The notes: generated from the letters alone by a model not told the origin. Counted from the first letter of the stretch, positions 32,850-43,797 are shown. The stretch: 64,000 nucleotides of DNA from Ascaphus truei (GCA_036426205.1 CM071570.1:4539872-4603871); one strand, 5' to 3'. A program made the numbers and translations.

Positions 32850-33099
32850 ATTCTAGAGTGCCGATCAGCTGCGAAAAGCTGATCGGGGCTACTAGAATTG
32901 AGCGGGTTTCAAAAAGTCCTGATAAGTGCCGAAAAGTGACTTATCGGCACGCGGCCGCCGATTATTTTTTTTCCCCGGCAAAAAAAATGCCGATTTTTGG
33001 ACTTTTCGGGACCTTATCGGTGCTTACTGAATTTGAGAAGCATTATCGGCGAAAAAATTGCGGAAAAACTGCTTTTCGGTGCTTACTGCATAAAGCCCA
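32850..33099. mobile_element. Hairpin-rich inverted-repeat element end
   Basis: Ends at 33099 with TTACTGCATAAAGCCC, the inverse of the GGGC.TTATGCAG motif at 7401. Interior words ACTTTTCGG, CTTATCGG and CCGATTATTTTTTTTCCCC repeat in both orientations. The left terminus was not resolved. Confidence 0.4.
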
Positions 33100-33335
33100 T
33101 AGTCCCTGTCAACTAAGACTCTTATTTCAAGTACCATTTAGCTAGGAAAGTGTAGTTGTTACCCCAGTTCCCAGTAAGTGGGTCTCTTCTTATGTAGTTT
33201 GTGTATCATTGTGTGTATGCCTTTTCCTGCGAATAAATTTACAATTTATTTAACTTTACCTGTTTTGCTCAATGTATAATCCTAGTAAAAAGGTGTAAAT
33301 GCCTGGTCTCCCGTGAATCCTAACCGTTAAAACGT
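33100..33335 (+). mobile_element. LTR tail fragment
   Basis: CGAATAAATTTACAATTTATTTAACTTT with TTTTGCTCAAT and AATCCTAGT parallels 53955-54010 of the LTR at 51583-54045 (AAATAAATTACAATTTATTTTG, TGTGCTCAAT). Likely the U5/poly-A part of a related LTR. Confidence 0.45.
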
Positions 33336-34500
33336 ACTATCCCCTATAAGCAGCCAGCAGTGGAGGTTCCAGTGACAGATCGACTGCGGTCAAGGCTCAT
33401 TTTTTGGTCAAATGCTGGCAGTCATTTGGTGGTGGCAAAAAGACAGCAACCAAATATCCTAATCCTCTGCTTGTACAATAGCCCTACAATAACCCCTAAC
33501 CTGACCTCCTCTGCTCCACGTGCTGTCCCCACCGACCTGCAACCAGAATTCACTCTCCCTGCTCCAGCACAGTCCAACCCCTCATGATGTCTGAATATAG
33601 ATATATACAACACAAGGGAGAAAACTCCTTCACATTCATACTCCATATTCGGTCAACTACATTACCAAGGGAGTTGGGCATTGTTAAATGTTCTGTCTAA
33701 CCCGTTGATGACATATATGATGGAAAATAGACCTATAAAATTCCTACGTCATAAAGGGGGTTGGACAATGCTGGAAAAGGGAGAGTGAGTGCTGGCAATG
33801 ACTGCAAACGGATGAAGACAAGGTGTGGAGCAGAGGAAACCAGGTATCTGCTGCAGGAGTGGAACCCCCATAGCTCCTCTCCGCTCATCCGTGAGCAAAT
33901 GGAGAACAAGTATGGGGGTTATTTCAGTGAAGCAAGCAAAGTCTTAACGCTGCAGGGGTTCCATTTAGAAACATGGACCCTACACAGCGTTAATACTTTC
34001 TGTTTTCGGCGCTGCAATCAGTGCGATAAAAGGACAGTGTGCATTCGTGGCCCTGAAAACATTAAGGCTAACTACATCTGTATCTTCATAAGGACATAAC
34101 AATTAGAGGTTGTTAATTTTTTTTTACTATAATTGTGCATGATGTGAAAACTACCAGGAAAAAAGAAAGGATCTCAAAATGTACAGTTAGAGAAGTGAAT
34201 GGAGTGGGGGATGTGATAGAAATTTTGAAATACTGTACCTCAAGGGTTTAACAAAGTACAGAAGAAAAACACATTACAGAGATAAAGAATTGCTAAAACA
34301 AGTGATCACACATTCAAACTTGAGGTTGGAAGGCTCAGAGTAAAATGTGAGTACTTCTTTACAGAAATAGTGGTGGATTCACGGAATAGTCTCCCAACAG
34401 AGCTGGTACAGGCTAATAAAGGAAGGAGTTCAAAATAATACATATTACATTTATAGCTTGCCATAATAAAGAAGGAGTTCAACATAATACATATTACATT
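33336..34500. other. No recognised gene
   Basis: Unique-looking. A 112-codon frame at 33761-34099 (Cys/Arg-rich near its end) has no domain that I can name. A ~55-bp segment is repeated at 34420-34465 and 34469-34512 (AAGGAGTTCA.AATAATACATATTACAT). Confidence 0.4.
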
Positions 34501-34538
34501 GTATAGCTTGCCATCCTATGTATCCTATCTTCTTACAG

Positions 34539-34764
34539 AGAAACTTTTCGTTATTTCCGACACATCATGGCCTTTGTTTTTGCTGTTGAAGAGATAAATA
34601 AACAGTCAAAGCTCCTACCAAACATTACCCTGGGATTCCAGATTTACGACTCTTGTCTGGGTGAAAATATTGCCGTATTGAGCGCACTAAACATATTAAC
34701 AGGAGCGAAGAAAATGGTTCCCAACTACAGCTGTAATGTGAATAGTAAAGTGGTGGCCTTTATA
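34539..34764 (+). pseudogene. Vomeronasal type-2 receptor exon fragment
   Basis: A good acceptor (CTATCTTCTTACAG) is followed by a frame reading ETFRYFRHIMAFVFAVEEIN, LLPNITLGFQIYDSC, SALNILTG, VPNYSC and KVVAFI. This is the N-terminal part of the ligand-binding (Venus flytrap) domain of class C olfactory/pheromone receptors, normally the second coding exon. The match stops at KVVAFI, where family members continue for many more residues. Instead the sequence joins forkhead-derived DNA. No other V2R exon is seen in the window. The ATG at 34567 is internal and not a start. Confidence 0.8.
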
Positions 34765-34875
34765 TCAGCTGACTACAGGTGTAGTAGTCCCGCTGTCACC
34801 TGTCAACGACGTGTATGATCAAGAATACGGAACTGGCAGTGGCTCGGCGCCAGCTGATTGGACAAGTCTATGGTG
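34765..34875 (+). pseudogene. Forkhead-gene 3' end fragment fused to V2R exon
   Basis: Reads DYRCSSPAVTC in frame with the V2R exon. It corresponds to NYRCSSPAITC at the end of the forkhead gene at 27333. Similarity continues past the stop (GACAGTGGCTC at about 27313 minus, GGCAGTGGCTCGG here), so it is a genomic copy and not a chance match. Confidence 0.65.
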
Positions 34876-35004
34876 AGTAATGTTGCCGTATTTTATTCTG
34901 GTTTTTTTTATTTTGAAAATATCAATATCAGTGCGATTCAAAAGTCAAGCGATTCTCCTGTAAGCAATATCATTGGCTGAGCGGCTTCTACAGTAGATAC
35001 TGCA

Positions 35005-35095
35005 CAATTGGTGAAAAGCTAGGCGCATGCGCATTGGAACCTTCTTGAAACGCATATGCGTGTCATCACATCGACGGTAGGCGCATGCGCATGTG
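35005..35095 (-). repeat. ~62-bp satellite unit, inverted
   Basis: Minus strand reads GATGTGATGACACGC, ATATGCGTTTCAAGAAGG and TTCCAATGCGCATGCGCCTA, the unit seen at 26218 and 28028. Here it lies ~150 bp from the forkhead 3' fragment. Confidence 0.75.
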
Positions 35096-35476
35096 AACAG
35101 GAGACGCCCCCCGAGAAAATAATTGGTGGGACTGACTGTGGGAACTTCTTTAGGGGACTGACTGACCATTACAGTAAAACTTTTACTTTTTTTTTGTTCC
35201 TCAGATTAGAAAACTTTCTCATCTCATGTGGAAAACGGCAAATGGAGGGATTTCGATGGATAATATCGCTTTGTGTTACAATGCCTGCACATTGCTGAAT
35301 CTGAGTAAAAAAAACACGTACCGGAGTCTACAGTTTAGTGGCTGTTGTTATTGAGTAGGATAGAATACCTGAAACAGTATGCTGATGTTTTCAGACCGTA
35401 TACAATACTTTTTTTTATATATACTGTATAATAAACCCGAAAAAATAAAAAGTATGCATTTATTCTACATGTATTA

Positions 35477-35629
35477 CAGTGGCGACACAGTTTATCGCAC
35501 TGCGGCCAGATCCGCAAGCCGGGAGATTTCCCGGCTTGCTAGTGGCCGCCTCTTCGGGAGCGTGCGCCCCCTGCACGCGCGTCCAGGGCTCCCCGAGGGA
35601 GCCCTGGTGTCCCGCGATTGCGGGACATC
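35477..35629 (-). mobile_element. Partial MITE of the CAGTGGCGACAC family
   Basis: Starts CAGTGGCGACACAG after TTA (35474-35476). Its body is the reverse complement of 44230-44423, with an internal deletion. Only one terminus is present; the other side joins a LINE fragment. Confidence 0.7.
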
Positions 35630-35634
35630 TTGTG

Positions 35635-35785
35635 GTACTGAGCCTGTGGAAATGGAGTCCTTGAATATTAAAATTAATGGTTTTGCTATAACTGAGCTTA
35701 ACTCCTTGAGAACTCTTGGATGTAGGCCATCGGGGCCAGGCACCAATACCCTGATGTCCTTTCTCCAATATCCAGGGCCCACCCA
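35635..35785 (-). pseudogene. LINE reverse transcriptase fragment (CR1/L2/Jockey type)
   Basis: Minus strand reads GPDGLHPRVLKELSSVIAKP and LILIFKDSISTGSVPQD, the first conserved RT block of non-LTR retrotransposons. Only ~50 residues remain. The downstream side is cut by the MITE at 35629 and the upstream side becomes unrecognisable. Confidence 0.75.
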
Positions 35786-36896
35786 AATGTGTGAATGGTT
35801 GCGCTGCCCTTGAACCGCTGGTGCACTTTGTTGAGGTACCTGTCGAGTTCTCCAGTACTCGGTGCGGCCGACTTAGCAACAGGGATCTGTTGATCAAGCG
35901 ACGTCGTCAACCGCGATGGCATCTGCCTCCAAGTGGGTTGAATTCTTGCTGGATGTTATCACTGTCACGGTGGACCAGTACTTATTAACACTTTTATATT
36001 TTTGGGATTCTCGATTGAGCATAACAAGGCGGGCAAAATAAATTGTCATTTATTTCCTTGATAGTCAAACACACAACAACCTCAGAATACACTTAATACA
36101 ACACTTACTGGGATAGGGAAACAAAATAAATTGTCCTATGAACGAAAGCGCAAGAAATGCTGTATCTGATTTAAAGTCAGTTTGGCTGTATCGCATGTTG
36201 CCGATCTAATACCTCCGCCAACTGAAGGAATTTCGTTCTTGTTCATTAGAATACGTTTGGGAGTCACCAGGGCTAACGAATTCCTGAATTTGGGGTAAAT
36301 CCTTTGTTACAATGTTGTTAACCCCTTGCGTCNNNNNNNNNNNNNNNNNNNNNNNNNNNNNNNNNNNNNNNNNNNNNNNNNNNNNNNNNNNNNNNNNNNN
36401 NNNNNNNNNNNNNNNNNNNNNNNNNNNNNNNNNNNNNNNNNNNNNNNNNNNNNNNNNNNNNNATGCCAAATCCCCTTTGTGGGAACATTTAACCCACCAA
36501 TCCCTGTTCTGCCCATGCTAGGAACTACTGGCAAAAGTGGCTTCATGATTTGCACAGAGCATGTGCAACAGAAATGTAATCTTCCCCCATCTGGCCACTT
36601 GCTACTTAGCATATGCACCCTGTTTCCTTAAGGGATGCCACACAGTCTACCTCACTCTTGCCTGGGAACAAAAGTTTAACACCTCTAGTTCTTTGAAGGT
36701 CAGAGGTTTTCTGCTATGCATTTCAAAAGCCAAGGATTACACAACCCCAAGTGTCATCTTCTGTCTAATATTAATTTCCTTACTCTTAACATATATGCGT
36801 GTTTATACATTCATTGCTGGGCAGAGGAAAAGCTTCCTGCCGGTACATTTTAAAACATAACTAAAATACAGTTTATCTATATATATACTTTCTGTA
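35786..36896. other. No recognised gene; 130-bp assembly gap
   Basis: N run at 36333-36462. The rest shows no domain. Frames crossing the gap are artefacts. Confidence 0.6.
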
Positions 36897-38038
36897 TGTG
36901 ACGACTCAGGAGATTCCTTCCCCTCCTTGTCCCTCTCTCCGATCTCCTGTTGCCCCTTCTACTCCTTCCTACTCCTCTCCTTTGCCTTCCACCTCTCTCG
37001 CCTTGCCACAGCGCGTTCCCCGCAGGTCTCGCAAACCCACGCGGTCCCTGAGTCCCTCCTATGATCCTCCCTGCTCCCTCTCTCCCGCGGTGCCCGCATT
37101 ACCTTCCCCCGTGGTGGCATCCGTCCCATTGCCTCCTCCCTCCGTGGTGCCCGCTGCGCGGCGTTCCGCGCACCTGGTGACGCGACCAGTGTGTGCAATC
37201 GCTCAGCCCACGATGGGCATGCACACATGCTCCTCCGCTGGTCTCCCTGATACACCTGCTCCCTCCTCCTTGCCTCTGCATGCCATCTCACGGTCACAGA
37301 TCAGGTGCGCGTTCCCCTTCTCTTGGCTTCGTGCTCCTCCTGCGTCCTTCCCTTGCTCCATGTGGTCCCTCTCTGTGTTGCAACTTGTGCGCGCGCATCC
37401 CCAGCTTACAGAGGGTGCGCGCACATGCTCTTCTTATCCTGTTCCCCATGTCTCCGCCTTCCAAGCCCTCCAGGCCATTCCCCTGACTGCCCCTTCTGTC
37501 TCCTCCTCTCTCTTCCTGTCCTATCCCTGTCGTCTCCCACTTCTCTCTCTACTCCTCCCCTCTCTCCTATTGGTATGCCCTCCTTTATAACCCCTGTCTG
37601 TCCACTTCTTCCTCGCTCCGCATAGTTCCTATTTCCCTGTGTGTATCTGACCTATGCTGTTCTCCCTCTGTGTTCCTGTTGTTTCCTGCTCCTGTGTTAT
37701 CTTGGATCTCCCTGGCTTTGACCCCTGCTTTTCCTGGACTACTCTGCTCTCTGGTATCCCTTGAACCCTGCTATGCATACTACTTTGCTTACATCTGGCT
37801 TCTTAGGACCTGGCTTATACTTTGACGATTCTAACCTCTGGACTCCTGGACATTGGCACACGGACATGACTACTCCTACGGACATCCCCAAGCCTTGCAA
37901 GTATAACTAACAACTCTTCCAACAGGCCCAGCAATGCCATACCACACTCCGGGCTTGCTCCCACTGCTGTGGGTGTGTGGTATCATTCCCACCTCAGCAC
38001 TGGGGTCTAGCCAGGTCTGCGGGCATACAGGCGTGACA
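36897..38038 (+). mobile_element. 5' LTR of chromovirus-type Gypsy A
   Basis: Starts TGTGACGACTCAGG at 36897 and ends GGCGTGACA at 38038, directly before Gag. A TATA box (CTTTATAAC) lies at about 37582-37590, placing most of the LTR upstream as U3. The sequence is C/T-rich on this strand, which produces the long Ser/Pro-rich frames at 36898-37625; these are not genes. A clear tRNA primer site after the LTR was not seen. Confidence 0.6.
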
Positions 38039-38040
38039 TT

Positions 38041-38946
38041 ATGCAGAGCCCAACAAACGCAGACCACCCTGAGGTGGGTACAATTATTACCATAGAGGCC
38101 TTACACTTTGTTAGTGATCAGCTGTCCACTGTCTCCCAGCAATTGGCCACCTTTTCCCGTCAGGAGGGTTCCACGGCTTCTGCACCATCAATGGCTACTA
38201 CCTACGCCAGCCCTGGTCCATGGATCCCCTCTCCGAATTGCTACGATGGGGATCCCCGCACCTGCCGGGGTTTTTTAAACAATGTGAGGTGCAGTTTGAA
38301 ATGTCTCCTACCCTGTTTCTTACTGGCCATGCTAAAATTGCTTATATATACGCTCTGCTCACCGGAGACGCTCTTGCCAGGGCTTCTCCCCTATGGGAGC
38401 GTAAATGCGAAATAACGCAAGATTATCCTTTATTCAGACGTGAATTTAAACTTGTGTTTGATACCCCCGCACGGCGCGAGACAGCCGCCTTCTCCCTGTT
38501 TCATATTTCTCAAGGCCGAAGATCAGCTGCACTTAAACGTCATCTTGTTTCGTACGCTGGCCGGCGAAGTACAATGGAATGATGAGGCCCTCACCGCTGC
38601 GTACTGGCACGCACTCTCAGATACGTTGAAAGATGATCTGGCTACTCATGCCTGGCCTACGTCCCTGGAGGAACTCATCACCCTGAGCGTACGCATGGAT
38701 CAGCGTACGCAGGAGCGACGTCACGAGAGACACTGCTCCCGTTCTTCTCCCTCTGTTGTTTCTCACAGGTCGCCCACTACTCCTCTCCAGGCCCTGGAGG
38801 CACCAGAACCTATGCAGGTCGGCAGTCAACAACTCCAGGCAACCGAGAGAGCGCGGCGGCACCAGAACAGGCTGTGTTTCTATTGTGCTTCCTCGGAACA
38901 TCGTCTCCAGAATTGTCCCTTGAAGCCGGGAAACGGGCACACCCAG
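38041..38946 (+). pseudogene. Gag of Gypsy A, frameshifted
   Basis: Three overlapping frames make one Gag. 38041-38270 gives the start MQSPTNADHP and a Gln/Ser-rich helix. After a shift at the T run near 38270 comes QCEVQFEMSPTLFL, AKIAYIYALLTGDAL and FRREFKLVFDTP (capsid-like helices). After another shift near 38520 comes WNDEALTAAYWHALSDTLKD, then the zinc knuckle CFYCASSEHRLQNC (CX2CX4HX4C, intact). Known role is particle assembly and RNA binding. Confidence 0.8.
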
Positions 38947-38959
38947 TAAATGTAGAGGG

Positions 38960-39370
38960 GCTTCTACTGGGTTCTGTCTCTCATAAACCTTCTCCTTCCG
39001 AAGCTCTCCCAAAGAAGTTTATGCTACCGGCCACGGTGGGGGGTCCCAACCTTGTCGTAAAGGTGGAAGCGTTCATTGATTCCGGATCAGGCTGTAATTT
39101 CCTGGACCAGCAGTTAGCATTGGAGAATCAAATTCCCATGGTCAGAAGGAAGAGCCCTATTGGCCTTGAGGCCATCGACGGATGACCGCTTCAGCCTGCC
39201 TTCATCACTTGGGAGTCTATTCCTCTTACCTTGACCCTAGCCGATGGTCACAAGGAGGTAATTGTCTTTGACGTTTTCCAATCCCCTTCCATACAAATTA
39301 TTTTAGGACTTCCTTGGCTTCAACTCCAAAATCCACGCATTGATTGGTCCGGTACTCTGCCTATCCAGTG
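38960..39370 (+). pseudogene. Aspartic protease of Gypsy A
   Basis: EAFIDSGSGCNFLDQQ carries the active-site D-S-G. A TGA at 39182-39184 follows GLEAIDG and interrupts the domain. It resumes as [20 protein letters not shown], the family-typical end. The stop would block Pol expression. Confidence 0.8.
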
Positions 39371-40307
39371 GCCTTCATCCACAGATGCTGTGCCAGCGGA
39401 CCCTCCCGTGGTTGTGCTTGCCGGTCTGGACTTCGTACCTGCCGATCGGATGTCCCTGCCTGATGTGTACCATGAGTACTTGGACGTGTTCAACAAGGTA
39501 CAAGCAGAAGTTCATCCTCCTCACCGTCCGTACGATTGCCCTGTCGACCTCATCCCTGGGACTGTCCTGCCGAAGTCTAAGTCTTATCCACTCTCCATCC
39601 TGGAGACCGAGGCCATGACTACTTATATTCAAGAAAATCTGGAAAAGGGATTCATCCTCCACTATACCTCTCCTGCCGGGGCTGGCTTCTTCTTTGTGAA
39701 GAAGAAGGATGGATCACTAAGGCCATGCATCGACTTCCGCGGACTCAATAAGATCATGGTTAAAAACCGGTATCCTCGTCCGCTCATTTCTGAACTGTTC
39801 GACCGTCTCCAAGGGGCCTCTATCTTCTCAAAACTCGATTTAAGGTGTGCCTATAATCTCATTCGTATAAGGGAAGGAGACGAGTCGAAAACAGCGTTTA
39901 ACACATGTTCTGGACATTATGAATATCTTGTTATGCCCTTTGGGCTGTTTAACGCCCCGGCCATGTTTCAGGAATTTATGAACGACATCTTCCGTGATGT
40001 ATTGGGAACTTTTGTCATTGTCTATCTAGACGACATTCTTATTTTTTCTAAAAATCTGGAGGAACACATTCAACATACCAAACTTGTGCTCTCCAGGCTT
40101 CGTTCTAATCGTCTTTACGCCAAGATGGAGAAGTGTCTGTTTCACCAGGCTTCCACGGCCTTCCTAGGCTATATCATCTCCAGCCAAGGTTTTTCCATGG
40201 ACCCTGAGAAGCTGAATGTGGTACTCAACTGGCCACTCCTTAATTCACTCAAGGCTGTGCAACATTTTCTTGGCTTTGCCAATTATTACAGGAAGTTTAT
40301 CAAATAA
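39231..40307 (+). pseudogene. Reverse transcriptase of Gypsy A
   Basis: 358 codons open. The first ~50 are the protease end; from ~65 on comes the RT. Visible: [29 protein letters not shown] (motif A Asp), [16 protein letters not shown] (motif B), [12 protein letters not shown] (motif C with both Asp), and [13 protein letters not shown] at the thumb end. The core is intact in sequence, but the frame stops at 40307 (TAA), where the RNase H part should continue directly. Confidence 0.9.
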
Positions 40308-40309
40308 AT

Positions 40310-40905
40310 TCTTCTATTGCTCTTCCAATCACCGCCTTGACCAAAAAGGGCGCCGACGTCTCATCCTGGTCACCTGACGCCATTTCAGCCTTTGAGATTC
40401 TCAAGAAGGCATTCGTGTCTGCTCCCATTCTTCGTCATCCGGATACCTCCCTCCCCTTTACTTTAGAGGATGACGCCTCAGACGTAGGAGCTGGCGCATT
40501 TCTTTCCCAGAGGACTTCTCCCCAAGAGAAACTCCATCCTTGTGGTTTTTTTTCTCGGAAATTCTCAGCAGCAGAATGGAATTATGATGTCGGTAATCGT
40601 GAACTTTTGGCCATCAAGTTGGCTCTCCAAGAATGGAGACACCTTTTGGAGGTCCCAAGGAACCAATCGCTATTCTCACTGACCACAAAAATTTGTTATA
40701 TATTGAGGGGGCTCGTCGCCTAGGCTCCCGCCAAGCTCGCTGGTCACTCTTCTTTTCCCGCTTCAACTACACCATCTCGTATATTCCTGGGACCAAAAAT
40801 GTTAAAGCGGATGCCCTTTCTCGTCAGTTTGCCTCTGAGACTGAAGCTAAAGAAATCTTAGAACCTATTCTCCCGGCCAAGTGCATAATTTCTGCTAACA
40901 ACTTC
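40310..40905 (+). pseudogene. RNase H domain of Gypsy A
   Basis: 40337-40680 reads the tether and [41 protein letters not shown] one-base shift near 40665 moves the frame to [20 protein letters not shown], then TKNVKADALSRQF. The acidic residues of D..E..D type are present ([18 protein letters not shown]). It ends where the nested opposite-strand element begins. Confidence 0.85.
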
Positions 40906-40910
40906 GAAAG

Positions 40911-41143
40911 GAACCAGTATAAACAGGCAAGGGAGGAACAGGAAAGGGAGGTTTATATATGCAGGCTGAGAGGTGGAGCGCTGGTGCAGAGGTGTCAGGT
41001 ATCAGAGTCTGGAATGTTCCTTAGTTAAGCAGCAGCAATCCCGGTGGACAAGTATAGGTACTGCAGGCTAGAACAAGACATTGAGAGTGGCAGCAGTCCC
41101 GGTGGCCAAGCATGGGTACAGCAGGCTAGAGAATATGACATTA
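40911..41143 (-). mobile_element. 3' LTR fragment of nested Gypsy B
   Basis: On the minus strand it starts TGTCATATTCTCTAGCC at 41143 and is closely similar to 43557-43383, but breaks off at 40911. Additional internal duplication is present (GGCAGCAGTCCCGGTGG next to GCAGCAATCCCGGTGG). Confidence 0.7.
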
Positions 41144-41149
41144 CTCCCC

Positions 41150-41542
41150 CCTCCCAAGAGCGTTCTCCAGACGATCCTTGCTAGGCTTGTCTGGATATCT
41201 CCGGTGGAAAGCTTTGACAAGTCGCGGAGCATGTACAAAATCTTTTGGTTCCCAAGACCTCTCCTATGGGCTATAGCCCCCCCAGTGAACCAGGTACTGT
41301 AGTTTCCCTCGGTATAACCTGGAATCCAAAATTCTCTCCACAATGAATTCCTCTTCGTTATCCACGAAGACGGGTTCAGGGGGAGGAAGTCTCCGTCCAG
41401 GAAACGGATTCTCACAGAAAGGTTTCAGCAGAGAAGAATGAAACACAGGGTGTATTTTGATGGTCTCAGGAAGCTCTAATCTGAAGGATACTGGATTTAT
41501 TAGTGCTGAGATGCGAAATGGCCCAATGTATTTTTGGCCCAA
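41150..41542 (-). pseudogene. Integrase C-terminus with chromodomain (Gypsy B)
   Basis: Minus strand: KYIGPFRISALINPVSFRLE (SH3-like integrase end), IHPVFHSSLLKP, then a chromodomain EFIVERILDSRLYRGKLQYL and VHWGGYSP with its aromatic residues. In chromoviruses this domain guides integration to marked chromatin. A TAG follows SP, then the frame continues with ERSWEPK toward the LTR. One stop therefore truncates the last chromodomain helix. Confidence 0.85.
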
Positions 41543-41962
41543 TTTAATGGTTGGAACTTTTAAACGTAGATTTCTTGTAGAAAGCCAGACTTTATCCCTA
41601 ACTAGAAATTCTGGGGAGGGTCTGCGGTGTTGGTCTGCTGCTCTTTTGTACTTTACTTGAGTCTCACAAAGTGTCTCTTTGAGGGTCTCCTGGATGTCTC
41701 GCAGAGTCTCCAGTTTCTCTGTAACTGCCGGAATGGGGCCCGAAGATGGAAAACAAGGAATAAAGGTTGGATGAAATCCATAATTTGAGAAAAAGGGTCT
41801 CTTCTGAGTCGATGAATGATGTGAGTTGTTGTATGAAAACTCAGCTAATGGTAGGAAATAAATCCAGTCATCCTGGAGATGACAAACAAAACATCATAAG
41901 TATTATTCCAAAGTCTGATTGGTCCTTTCTGTCTGGACATTGGATTGTGGATGATAAACAGA

Positions 41963-42300
41963 CTAAGTGAATTGTACCCCTCTATCGGATAATATCTCAT
42001 CAGGAGCCCCGTGAAGCCGAAACACCTCTTTCACAATCAACTTGGCTGTCTGGTCTGCAGAAGGAAGATTTTGTGCTGCAATGAAGTGAGCCATCTTTGT
42101 AAGTCGATCCACCACTACCAGGATGGTATTATATCCACTTGATCGGGGCAGGTCAACAATAAAATCCATTGATATGGACCCCCATGAACGAATTGGAACC
42201 AGAAGAGGCTGCAGCAAACCCACAGGTGATGCTCGAGGGGTCTTGGTCCTAGCACAAGTCTCACAGGAGAGGACATAGTCTTTAACATCTTGTGCTAATT
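41963..42300 (-). pseudogene. Integrase zinc finger and core (Gypsy B)
   Basis: Minus strand: the CETCARTKTP part of the HHCC finger lies at about 42290-42240. After it come ISMDFIVDLPRS (first catalytic Asp), VVVDRLTKMAHFI and EILSDRGVQFT (second Asp). Downstream, between 41960 and 41543, the frame is broken and the final Glu region is only partly readable. The finger is split from the preceding frame by TGA at ~42302. Confidence 0.85.
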
Positions 42301-42304
42301 TAGG

Positions 42305-43165
42305 TCACCAAAAAGAGCGAGACAACAGTTCCTGTGTCTTGAGGACACCTGGGTGACCTGTGGGTCGGGAGTCGTGCATTAATTGGAGCACCTCTAATCT
42401 TACCTCCTTAGGGATGAACAGACGATCCTTACAGATCCAGAGACCATCACATAGAAATAGTTCTGCCTCCGGAGGAGAGTTTTTAAGAAAAGAGTCATTT
42501 GAGTAGGCTCCCTTTATTCGTGTGAGGAGATCGGCGGAGAATGTGAAACCCAAAAAAATTATTTTTGTAAGAATAGTTTCTTCTTGCTCTTTGTCTGAAC
42601 TAGGATTAGGAAAGGACCGTGACAAGGCGTCGGCTTTCCCATTTTTGGAGCCAGGGCGGTATGAGGTGTGGAACTGAATTCTTGCAAAGAATAGAGCCCA
42701 CCTGGCTTGTCGCGCAGACAGTCTCTTTGCGGATCGAATTAATTCTAAGTTCCTGTGATCCGTTAAGACCGTAATTGGGTGATTGGCCCCCTCTAGTAGA
42801 TGTCTCCACTCAGAGAATGCAGCTTTTATAGCCAAGAGTTCTTTGTTTTCGATGTCATAATTTTGTTCAGCTGTTGACATTTGGTATGAATAAAAGGCAC
42901 ATGGATGAAGGGGCTGCACGTAGTTCACGATTCTCAGCTTCCGCGGTGGCGGCTTGTTCTTCCAAGCAGCCAAGAGGATTGAAGACGTGTCTTTGTTGTT
43001 CTTGGTAACAAACCATGATATGTTGTAAGTCATGGAGTGTCTGAGCCTGGGTTCGGGTCTATTCCAGCGGAATCCATGGTAGGGCCTGTTTATTCTGTCA
43101 AGGATTGGACTTCGACTGAAGTGGATCCCAGTGGCAGGAACAGCAGGGAGCGAAGTAGGGGTCAC
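42305..43165 (-). pseudogene. RNase H and integrase N-terminus (Gypsy B)
   Basis: 286-codon minus-strand frame. The first ~75 codons are LTR/junk. From LHPCAFYSYQMSTAEQNYDI on it is RNase H (NKELLAIKAAF, VLTDHRNLELI, KNGKADALSRSF), then the linker and the two His of the integrase finger (HDSRPTGHPGVLKT). Protease and RT of this element are absent. The element therefore consists of 5' LTR, a large deletion, RNase H, integrase, chromodomain and 3' LTR. Confidence 0.85.
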
Positions 43166-43557
43166 AAGCAGAGATCAGAGGCAGGCGGCAGATAGCGAAG
43201 TCAGGTAACAAGCACGGGTTCGAGGCAGGCGGCAGGTAGCGAAGTCAGGGAACAAGCAGGGGTGCGAGGCAGGCGGCAGGTAGCGAAGTCAGGTAACAAG
43301 CAGAGGTCGGCAACAAGGAGACTGGAACAGGATGATAGCAATAGCTAGCACAGCAGTAAACACAAGAACCTTGCAGAAGCTAAGGAACCAGTATAAACAG
43401 GCAAGGGAGGAACAGGAAAGGGAGGTTTATATAGGCAGGCTGAGAGGTGGAGCACAGGTGCAGAGGTGTCAGGTATCAGAGTCTGGAATGTTCCTTAGTT
43501 TAGCAGCAGCAATCCCGGTGGCCAAGCATGGGTACAGCAGGCAAGAGAATATGACAC
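43140..43557 (-). mobile_element. 5' LTR of nested Gypsy B with ~45-bp minisatellite
   Basis: Minus strand starts TGTCATATTC at 43557. Inside, 43150-43310 has three to four units of about 45 bp (CAGGCGGCAGGTAGCGAAG and TCAGGTAACAAGCAG). The LTR joins directly to RNase H-coding sequence, so gag, protease and RT were deleted. Confidence 0.7.
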
Positions 43558-43797
43558 CCCATTTCAATTGTCTCGGATCGGGGGTCTCAGTTCATCTCAA
43601 AATTCTGGCTGGCCTTCTCCCAAAGATTGGGTATCTCTCTCTTGTTTTCCTCTGGATACCATCCACAAACCAACGGTCAAACTGAAAGGATGAACCAAAC
43701 TCTTGAACAGTATCTAAGATGCTTCATTTCGGAATAACAAGATAACTGCGTGGATCTTTTACCATGGGCCGAATTTGCCATAAATTCCTTGAGGAAC
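43558..43797 (+). pseudogene. Integrase core fragment of Gypsy A
   Basis: [18 protein letters not shown] sequence at 43567-43595, then [21 protein letters not shown] sequence near 43660-43690 and LPWAEFAINSLRNEST. It resumes after the nested element, but ~600 bp of integrase that should lie between RNase H and this point are missing. It ends in a CATCATCATCAT tract near 43825 next to the second Gmr1-like element. Confidence 0.75.

Noticed and set aside
33761..34099. 112-codon frame as a possible first V2R exon
   Set aside because: No signal peptide or V2R-like motif, no donor site in a suitable place; left unassigned.
36206..36631. Frames of 69-103 codons around 36333-36462
   Set aside because: They are mainly translations of N and carry no information.
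36898..37625. 230- and 106-codon Ser/Pro-rich frames
   Set aside because: They lie wholly inside a Gypsy LTR that is C/T-rich on this strand; frames are open on both strands and show no domain.
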